64,000 bases of DNA from NCBI RefSeq assembly GCF_032716425.1, contig NZ_CP090419.1, positions 1,289,001 to 1,353,000 of the forward strand, read 5' to 3'. Positions 57,224 through 64,000 of this stretch are shown here, in pieces. The notes below the pieces were generated by a model, which did not search any database, was not told where the DNA came from, and saw only the letters and a program-made list of their open reading frames with translations. Origin of the DNA: Pseudoalteromonas sp. N1230-9 (GTDB lineage: Bacteria > Pseudomonadota > Gammaproteobacteria > Enterobacterales > Alteromonadaceae). The position numbers were made by a program, and so were the translations under genes. The first letter of the stretch is position 1. Each line of letters opens with the position of its first letter.

Positions 57224-58762
57224 ATGGATGAATTTTTGTTTTCGGATGAAGCACTTGATGAAGTGAATGAAGTGGTTCAAGGTAGTTGGAAAGTCATCGT
57301 TGTTGATGATGAACCAGAAGTACATGCCGTAACAAAGCTTGCGCTCAGTGACTTTGAATTCCAAGACAAACGTCTTGAGTTTATCAGTGCCTATTCAGGA
57401 GAAGAGGCTAAGCAAGTTATTGAACAACACCCTGATGCTGCTATTGTTTTACTAGATGTTGTGATGGAAACGGATGATGCGGGCCTTAAAGTCGCTAAAT
57501 ATATCCGTGAAACTGCGAAGAATAATCATATTCGTATCATTTTGCGAACAGGTCAACCAGGGCAAGCACCTGAACGACAAGTTATCGTTAACTATGACAT
57601 TAACGACTATAAATCAAAAACAGAACTTACCGCACAGAAGCTTTTTACGGTGGTGATGTCGAGCTTACGCTCTTATCGCGATATTTTATCTATTGAACAA
57701 TCACGTCAAGGTCTTGAAAAAATAATTAAAGCGTCGCGCGATATTTTTTCAACCCATTCGTTAGAGCACTTCATTGAAGGTGTAATGCAGCAACTTACAT
57801 CCTTGCTAGGCACTGTTGAGCAAGCTATGTATGCGACAAGCTTAGTTGCTAGTAACCCCCTTGATAATCAAAAAAAGCTAGTGGTTTTTTCAGGTCGAGG
57901 AGAGTTTGAGCGCAGTGAAGGTAAAGCGATTGAAGAAGTGCTCAATGATGAACAGCTCAATGCCTGCCAACAAGCTTTGAGAGATAAAACGATTGTTTAT
58001 CGCGAGAATTATTTATTTGCGTATTGCAGTAGTGAGTTTAACCACAATTCAATGTTGTTTATCTCGGGTATTCCAAAACATTTAACTGACACACAGCGCC
58101 ATTTAATTGAAATATTCTCGCAAAATGTTCAATTGGCGTATGAGAATGTACAGCTTCAAGCTGAAATTGAGGCAACACAGCAAGAGCTGGTGTTCAGACT
58201 TAGTGAAGCATTAGAGCAACGTTCAACTGAAACAGGTAACCATGTAAAACGTGTTTCGCATATTTGTTATGAGCTCGCTTTAGGTTATGGCTTACCTAAA
58301 CGAGAAGCTGAACTTATTCGTTTAGCCGCACCGCTTCATGATGTGGGTAAAGTGGGTATTCCTGATGCCATTTTAAATAAACCTGGCCCGCTAACAGATG
58401 AAGAGTGGGCTATTATGCAGCAGCATGCTGAAAAAGGGCATCTTATCTTAAAAGACTCATCGAGAGAAATTGTCAATACAGGCGCAGTGATTGCATTGTC
58501 TCACCATGAACGTTGGGATGGTACCGGTTACCCTAAAGGCTTGAAAGGTGAGGACATTCCTATTGCAGGGCGAATTGTTGCCTTAGCTGATGTATATGAT
58601 GCACTACGCCATAAACGCTGTTACAAAGAGCCTTGGTCACTTGAGGATGTTGTAAAGGAAATTAATGCACAACAGGGCAAACAATTTGACCCTAAGTTAA
58701 TAGAAGTGTTTAATCAACGCGTTAAAGAAATAGAAGACGTACTCGTACGTTATCCAGATTAA
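57224..58762 (+). CDS. Response regulator with DUF3369 and HD-GYP domains
   Basis: A 512-residue two-component output protein. REC domain (residues 20-140) with acidic pair VVDDEPEVHA and phospho-acceptor D78 (VLLDVVMET), a GAF-like DUF3369 domain (about 160-310), a short coiled linker and a complete HD-GYP domain (about 320-505): H372-D373 in LHDVGKVGIPDA and the GTGYPKGLKGEDIP signature. HD-GYP domains hydrolyse cyclic di-GMP. It has no neighbouring histidine kinase and sits within the hemA-prfA-prmC...sirB2 row, 42 bases after prmC, an insertion compared with E. coli. Confidence 0.94.
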   Translation: MDEFLFSDEALDEVNEVVQGSWKVIVVDDEPEVHAVTKLALSDFEFQDKRLEFISAYSGEEAKQVIEQHPDAAIVLLDVVMETDDAGLKVAKYIRETAKNNHIRIILRTGQPGQAPERQVIVNYDINDYKSKTELTAQKLFTVVMSSLRSYRDILSIEQSRQGLEKIIKASRDIFSTHSLEHFIEGVMQQLTSLLGTVEQAMYATSLVASNPLDNQKKLVVFSGRGEFERSEGKAIEEVLNDEQLNACQQALRDKTIVYRENYLFAYCSSEFNHNSMLFISGIPKHLTDTQRHLIEIFSQNVQLAYENVQLQAEIEATQQELVFRLSEALEQRSTETGNHVKRVSHICYELALGYGLPKREAELIRLAAPLHDVGKVGIPDAILNKPGPLTDEEWAIMQQHAEKGHLILKDSSREIVNTGAVIALSHHERWDGTGYPKGLKGEDIPIAGRIVALADVYDALRHKRCYKEPWSLEDVVKEINAQQGKQFDPKLIEVFNQRVKEIEDVLVRYPD

Positions 58763-58785
58763 TTAAAAAAGTAGTATTGGGGCAT

Positions 58786-59160
58786 ATGGATTATTTAGCA
58801 GTAAAGCATACTCACATGTTATTTGCCGTGTTGAGTATTGTATTATTCTACGTTCGTTCTTTCTCACGTTTAAAAACGGGCGCACTAGCAAAAAATAAAG
58901 TCGTGTTCATAGGAAGTCATAGTATTGATACACTATTGCTTGTTTCGGCAGTTGCTTTAATCGTAATGGCAGGATTTAACCCATTAGAGCAATCATGGTT
59001 ATTAGAAAAAATTATACTTGTTATTGCTTATATCGTACTGGGTGTTGTGGCTGCAAAGCAAAGCGCACAGAGTGCGAAAGTAGTATTGCTTGCTATAACT
59101 ACCTTCATTTTATTAGCAATCGGTTACTTAGCTTCGGCTAAAACTGCACTTCTTTTATAA
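58786..59160 (+). CDS. sirB2: SirB2 family membrane protein
   Basis: A 124-residue protein with four membrane helices, starting MDYLAVKHTHMLFAVLS. Role unknown; conserved between prmC and sirB1 in gammaproteobacteria. I prefer ATG 58786 to the TTG at 58777. A terminator follows. Confidence 0.9.
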   Translation: MDYLAVKHTHMLFAVLSIVLFYVRSFSRLKTGALAKNKVVFIGSHSIDTLLLVSAVALIVMAGFNPLEQSWLLEKIILVIAYIVLGVVAAKQSAQSAKVVLLAITTFILLAIGYLASAKTALLL

Positions 59161-59169
59161 GAATCCCTC

Positions 59170-59208
59170 AGCGGTATTTAATGGCCTGTGCCGTCGTACC
59201 GCTTTTTT
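59170..59208 (+). terminator. Terminator after sirB2
   Basis: AGCGGTA (59170-59176) pairs with TACCGCT (59197-59203), T-run to 59208. It separates sirB2 from sirB1, so sirB1 has its own promoter. Confidence 0.8.
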
Positions 59209-59291
59209 ATATCTCATCGTTCAGTATTGGTAACTTAGGGTAAAAGTAGGTAAACTAGCACCTCGTTTTTGAAAGAGATGTAGCAGTATAA

Positions 59292-60119
59292 ATGACCACC
59301 CCTTGGTTTGAAGATCAAAATGAATCCTATCAAGATGAGGCCTACGATGCATTTTCTTCTAAAGTGCTTTATCGTTGTATTGATGCCGAATTAAAGTGGG
59401 ATACGCAAGTAGATTTAACGGCTTGTTATAAACTACTCAATGAATTTGAGCATGCGGTTTCAGTGCTTTGTGTTGAACATAAAGAGCCTCATGAACGCTT
59501 AGATAAACTTCTTGATACCTTTTATCAGCAATGGCTTTTCAGTGCTTCAAGCTTAAAAGTGCCTGAATACACTTTAAACAGCTTTAGTTATACCATTACC
59601 ATGCGTAGTGGCACGCAAACAACACTGGCTATTTTACTGTGTCACTTATTACAACATGCTAACTTGGATGCTTCGGTGACCTTAGGTCAGGGTGAAGTGC
59701 AGGTGCATGTTGCCATAAGTGATGAAGAAGGTTATCTCATTGAGCCAAGTACAGGGCAGCAAAGTTGGTATATCATTCCTGAAAATGCCAGTGAAGAGAA
59801 TGGCGATGAGCAAGAGCCGCTTGAACTGGTGTTTGATGAAGAGATATATAAACTTTATTTAGCTCAGCAAAAATGGTCATTCATTAGCGAAAGTAAATTT
59901 GGTCATGCGCTGCATTGCGTTGACATGCTGATGGAATTATTAGGCGATGACCCTTATGAGCGTCGTGACCGTGGCTATCTACTTAATCAGTTAGATTGCC
60001 CAAAAATGGCCAGAGATGATCTACAGTATTTTGTTAATGAATGCCCCGATGATCCCGCTATCGATATTATTCAGCACCAAATTGCTGAAATAGAAGACAA
60101 CAATAATACACACCACTAG
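59292..60119 (+). CDS. sirB1: SirB1 family protein
   Basis: A 275-residue soluble protein of the SirB1 family: a transglutaminase-like fold in the N-terminal 170 residues and a TPR-like C-terminal half (YLLNQLDCPKMARDDLQYFV). Precise role unknown. The catalytic triad of a transglutaminase is not clear, so it may be inactive. Belongs to the hemA-to-kdsA row. Confidence 0.88.
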   Translation: MTTPWFEDQNESYQDEAYDAFSSKVLYRCIDAELKWDTQVDLTACYKLLNEFEHAVSVLCVEHKEPHERLDKLLDTFYQQWLFSASSLKVPEYTLNSFSYTITMRSGTQTTLAILLCHLLQHANLDASVTLGQGEVQVHVAISDEEGYLIEPSTGQQSWYIIPENASEENGDEQEPLELVFDEEIYKLYLAQQKWSFISESKFGHALHCVDMLMELLGDDPYERRDRGYLLNQLDCPKMARDDLQYFVNECPDDPAIDIIQHQIAEIEDNNNTHH

Positions 60120-60134
60120 TTTTAAGGAACACTT

Positions 60135-61388
60135 ATGACTGACGCCCACAGTGCGCTAATTACCAATGACGCAGTCGTACTTGGTTTACTCGCCGTTATT
60201 TTGGGGTTTGTTTTTAAAACCTCGCATAGCAACAACGCAGCGTGTCAAAAATTTTATAAATACGTACCCGCTTTACTGCTTTGCTACTTTTTACCATCAT
60301 TATTAAATACCTTTGGTATTGTTGATGGTCATTCATCAAACGTTTACTACGTAGCATCTCGTTACTTACTTCCAGCTTGTTTAATTTTATTAACCATCAG
60401 TATCGACCTAAAGGCTATTATTAACCTTGGTCCGAAAGCGTTGATTATGTTTTTAACGGGGACCATGGGTATCGTTATTGGCGGACCTCTTGCTATTTTA
60501 GTGATGAGTGTAGTTTACCCTGAAGCGGTTGGCGGACATGGCCCTGATGCCGTATGGCGTGGTATGACAACCATTGCGGGTAGCTGGATTGGTGGCGGTG
60601 CTAACCAAGCCTCTATGAAAGAGATGTTTGAAGTAGGCGGTGATATCTTCTCAGCTATGGTGACTGTTGATGTTATTGTGGCGAACTTATGGATGGCCGT
60701 ACTGTTATTAATGGCTGCAAACCATAAGGCAATTGATGCTAAAACTGGCGCAGATACGCGTGCAATTGAAGATTTAAAAGAGCGCGTAGAAAAGTATCAC
60801 GCTGAGCATGCGCGCATGCCTACGCTTAATGATTATATGACGATTATTGCCATAGCCTTTGGTATTACAGGCCTTGCGCATTTTTGTGCTGACTTTTTAG
60901 GACCGTACTTCGGTGCTAACTTCCCTTGGGCACAGGAGTATAGTTTAAATAGTAAGTTCTTTTGGTTAATCGTTATCTCAACCACTATCGGGATTAGTCT
61001 ATCGTTTACTAAAGTACGTCATATTGAAGCATTTGGCGCCTCAAAGGTTGCATCAAGCTTTTTATATATTCTTGTTGCTTCAATTGGTTTACACATGAAT
61101 ATTACCGCCATTTTTGACTCGCCTATGTACTTTGTACTAGGTGTGATTTGGATGCTAACACATGCAAGCTTGATGTTGATTGTGGCTAAACTAATCAAAG
61201 CACCGCTGTTTTATATGGCTGTGGGTTCACAAGCTAATGTTGGTGGTGCTGCATCAGCACCTGTGGTTGCCTCTGCGTTCCATCCATCGCTGGCACCGGT
61301 TGGTGTGTTACTTGCGGTTTTGGGCTATGGTGTAGGTACTTACATGGCTTATATTTGTGGTTTAATGCTACAAGCTGTCTCACCTTAA
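60135..61388 (+). CDS. DUF819 family membrane protein
   Basis: A 417-residue polytopic membrane protein of the DUF819 (YjcL) family, with about ten helices. Glycine-rich family motifs AGSWIGGGANQASMKEMF and GSQANVGGAASAPVVASAF are in the two halves, resembling inverted-repeat transporters. Substrate unknown. The central loop (about 200-225, TRAIEDLKERVEKYHAEH) is cytoplasmic and charged. Inserted between sirB1 and kdsA relative to E. coli, 15 bases after sirB1 and 9 before kdsA, so probably co-transcribed. Confidence 0.9.
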   Translation: MTDAHSALITNDAVVLGLLAVILGFVFKTSHSNNAACQKFYKYVPALLLCYFLPSLLNTFGIVDGHSSNVYYVASRYLLPACLILLTISIDLKAIINLGPKALIMFLTGTMGIVIGGPLAILVMSVVYPEAVGGHGPDAVWRGMTTIAGSWIGGGANQASMKEMFEVGGDIFSAMVTVDVIVANLWMAVLLLMAANHKAIDAKTGADTRAIEDLKERVEKYHAEHARMPTLNDYMTIIAIAFGITGLAHFCADFLGPYFGANFPWAQEYSLNSKFFWLIVISTTIGISLSFTKVRHIEAFGASKVASSFLYILVASIGLHMNITAIFDSPMYFVLGVIWMLTHASLMLIVAKLIKAPLFYMAVGSQANVGGAASAPVVASAFHPSLAPVGVLLAVLGYGVGTYMAYICGLMLQAVSP

Positions 61389-62252
<864 letters not shown>

Positions 62253-62271
62253 TATTTAATTAGTTGATGAG

Positions 62272-62297
62272 AAGGCGACTATGGTCGCCTTTTTTTA
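62272..62297 (+). terminator. kdsA terminator
   Basis: AAGGCGAC (62272-62279) pairs with GTCGCCTT (62284-62291), T-run to 62297. Confidence 0.9.
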
Positions 62298-62350
62298 TTT
62301 GTGTCGCTATAATCGATGCATAAGAAAAACTAATTCTAAGCTTGGTGTTT

Positions 62351-63247
62351 ATGTCTCGTCGTTTACCTCCATTAAATGCGTTAAAAGCATTTGAAGCTGC
62401 TGCACGCCATTTAAGCTTCACCAAAGCTGCGGAAGAGCTCTATGTAACGCAAGCTGCAGTCAGTCATCAAATTAAAACGCTTGAAGAACATTTAGGTTTA
62501 AAACTCTTCCTCCGTAAAAATCGCTCTTTACTCTTAACAGAAGAAGGCCAAGGCTACTTCTTGGATATTAAAGAAATTTTTACTCAACTTATTGATGCAA
62601 CAGAGAAACTACTAGCACGAGGGGCCAAAGGGTCACTTACGGTAAGTTTGACACCAAGTTTTGCAATTCAATGGTTGGTACCAAGGCTTAGTTTATTTAA
62701 TGAGTTACACCCTGAGATAGATGTACGGATTAAAGCACAAGATCAAGACGAGAACTCTCTGTCGGATGATGTTGATATTGCTATCTACTACGGTCGTGGC
62801 CACTGGAGTGGAGTGCAAACTTATAAACTTCATACTGAATACCTTGTGCCTCTATGCAGCCCACTGCTTTTAACTGGCCCTAAGCCACTTGATCAACCAA
62901 GTGACTTGGCAAATCATACATTGCTTCACGATACGACCCGTAAAAATTGGAAGACATGGATGAAAACGGCAGGGGTACGTAATGTGCAAGTTAATCAGGG
63001 CCCGATCTTTAGTCACTCATCAATGGTTTTACAGGCAGCGGTTCATGGTCAAGGTGTAGCTATAGGTAATAGTGTACTTGCAAAACCAGATATTGATGCA
63101 GGGCGTTTGGTTATTCCATTTAGTCACTCTATCGTTAGTAAAAATGCCTATTATTTAGTTATAAGAGAATCTCAAACAGAGCTCGGCAAAATTGTCTCAT
63201 TTAAAGATTGGATGCTGAGCTTAGTTGAGCAAGAACAAGAGTATTAA
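62351..63247 (+). CDS. gcvA: LysR-type regulator GcvA
   Basis: A 298-residue LysR regulator close to E. coli GcvA, which controls the glycine cleavage operon. N-terminal HTH RRLPPLNALKAFEAAARHLS, AAEELYVTQAAVSHQI; effector domain with VSLTPSFAIQWLVPRLS and QGPIFSHSSMVLQAAVHGQG as in E. coli. ATG 62351 is taken (MSRRLPP) in place of TTG 62342. The gcvTHP target is not in the window. Confidence 0.92.
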   Translation: MSRRLPPLNALKAFEAAARHLSFTKAAEELYVTQAAVSHQIKTLEEHLGLKLFLRKNRSLLLTEEGQGYFLDIKEIFTQLIDATEKLLARGAKGSLTVSLTPSFAIQWLVPRLSLFNELHPEIDVRIKAQDQDENSLSDDVDIAIYYGRGHWSGVQTYKLHTEYLVPLCSPLLLTGPKPLDQPSDLANHTLLHDTTRKNWKTWMKTAGVRNVQVNQGPIFSHSSMVLQAAVHGQGVAIGNSVLAKPDIDAGRLVIPFSHSIVSKNAYYLVIRESQTELGKIVSFKDWMLSLVEQEQEY

Positions 63248-63248
63248 C

Positions 63249-63893
63249 ATGTTGCAGTGGTTTAAAAGCACAGGCAGTAAAGCCTGCGCACAATTTATAT
63301 TTGCTCATGGTGCCGGTGCGGGCAGTGATAGCGAATTTATGCAAACAATGGCGAAGCTAATTAGTCAACAAGGTATTGATGTGGCGTTATTTGATTTTCA
63401 ATACATGCAAATTGCTAAAGAGACTGGCAAACGCAGACCGCCAGATCGAGCCCCCAAGCTGCTTGCATATTTTGCAGAAGTTTTAGCTGGGCGTCAGCCT
63501 GAATTGCCGCTATTTATTGGTGGCAAATCGATGGGAGGCAGAATGGCTTCAATGCTGTGCACTGAACAGAATATTCCAAAAGTTGCTGGTGTTGTGGCTT
63601 TTGGGTATCCGTTTCACCCACCGGGTAAACCTGAAAAACTTCGCACAGAACATTTTGCAGATGTACCATGCCCGTTTTTAGTACTGCAGGGAGAGCGAGA
63701 CACGTTTGGTAACCAGCAAGAACTCGCTGAGCTTGAAATGGTTAACCCGCCGGAAATTAAATTTCTCAAAGATGGCGACCATTCATTAAAGCCACGTAAA
63801 AAAAGTGGTATTACAGAACAAGAAAATTTACAACAAGCTGCGGATTATGCAGCACAGTTTATTATGAATTTAGTGGCAGGAGATGAGCAATGA
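63249..63893 (+). CDS. Alpha/beta hydrolase, TEX30/KANL3-like
   Basis: A 214-residue alpha/beta-hydrolase starting at ATG 63249, one base after the gcvA stop; a longer TTG frame lies inside gcvA. Motifs: AHGAGAGSDSEFMQ (oxyanion loop), nucleophile Ser in IGGKSMGGRMAS, catalytic Asp region VLQGERDTFG and His in GDHSLKPRKKSG. The family includes TEX30/KANL3-like proteins of unclear substrate. It overlaps the DUF423 start by 4 bases (ATGA), so gcvA, hydrolase and DUF423 form a tight operon. Confidence 0.88.
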   Translation: MLQWFKSTGSKACAQFIFAHGAGAGSDSEFMQTMAKLISQQGIDVALFDFQYMQIAKETGKRRPPDRAPKLLAYFAEVLAGRQPELPLFIGGKSMGGRMASMLCTEQNIPKVAGVVAFGYPFHPPGKPEKLRTEHFADVPCPFLVLQGERDTFGNQQELAELEMVNPPEIKFLKDGDHSLKPRKKSGITEQENLQQAADYAAQFIMNLVAGDEQ

Positions 63894-64000
63894 TCAAACT
63901 CTATTTAATGATTGGCAGCTTATTTTGCATGCTTTCGGTGATGCTTGGTGCCTTTGCTGCACATGGTTTAAAAAGCCGTGTTTCAGAATACGCAATTGGG
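63890..64000 (+). CDS. DUF423 family membrane protein, 3' end outside the window
   Basis: The first 37 codons of a DUF423 (YgdD) protein: MIKLYLMIGSLFCMLS, then MLGAFAAHGLKSRVSEY, the family N-terminus with a first membrane helix. It starts within the hydrolase stop codon (ATGA). gcvA-ygdD order occurs in E. coli too; here the hydrolase lies between them. Confidence 0.9.
   Translation, partial: MIKLYLMIGSLFCMLSVMLGAFAAHGLKSRVSEYAIG

Overview
The window looks like a moderately AT-rich marine gammaproteobacterium of the Alteromonadales, most likely Pseudoalteromonas or a close relative. This rests on gene order and protein sequence: fabB/mnmC-pdxB-asd-fimV, the leuS-to-lipA cell-wall block, miaB-ybeZ-ybeY-corC-lnt, and hemA-prfA-prmC-sirB-kdsA all follow the E. 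coli-type layout with Alteromonadales-type inserts. No database search was possible; every assignment comes from motifs, family recall and context.

Region 1 (1-4770) is the accessory part. It starts inside a P2-type tyrosine integrase whose first catalytic His appears replaced by Cys. Next comes a minus-strand, overlapping three-gene operon: two proteins I cannot assign, followed by a PD-(D/E)XK-type nuclease. Then comes a 35-bp fragment resembling the 3' end of a tmRNA/tRNA, followed by a terminator, which is probably an attachment-site scar. Beyond it is a toxin-antitoxin-like pair resembling Tse2/Tsi2: the toxin frame has no standard start codon and the antitoxin frame is shifted by one base. 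An Imm11/DUF1629-like orphan immunity gene closes the region. The integrase operon is the best candidate for an undescribed (defence-type) system; the Tse2-like pair is the most informative hidden feature.

Region 2 (4970-10955) has an enoyl-CoA hydratase/isomerase-family gene divergent from a TauE/SafE permease, an NAD(P)-binding protein, a duplicated DUF4892-OmpA protein, and mnmC.

Region 3 (11000-23710) has fabB behind a FabR-like operator, pdxB, asd and a very acidic 1389-residue FimV containing about ten 40-residue repeats. The expected truA does not follow fimV; a 37-bp IS3-end-like palindrome and an unrelated M28 peptidase do. A metallo-beta-lactamase-fold protein and a TetR regulator diverge around two palindromic operators.

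Region 4 (23730-36441, minus strand) is an envelope and housekeeping block: leuS, lptE, holA, nadD, rsfS, rlmH, mrdA, rodA, rlpA, dacA, ybeD, lipB, lipA. It ties lipoate synthesis, cell elongation, LPS assembly, replication and NAD synthesis together.

Region 5 (36618-46919) has a zinc-ribbon protein, a Lon-like protease coupled to an FKBP isomerase, then lnt, corC, ybeY, ybeZ and miaB on the minus strand, with ubiF divergent.

Region 6 (46920-48560) is a tRNA operon on the minus strand with four tRNA-Gln(UUG), four tRNA-Leu(UAG) and two tRNA-Met(CAU), plus two truncated tRNA-Leu copies. It is driven by a stable-RNA-type promoter and ends beside an 11-copy heptanucleotide repeat.

Region 7 (48928-64000) has ychF, pth, rplY, prs, ispE and lolB on the minus strand, divergent from hemA, prfA, prmC, an HD-GYP response regulator, sirB2, sirB1, a DUF819 membrane protein, kdsA, gcvA, an alpha/beta hydrolase and the start of a DUF423 gene that runs off the window.
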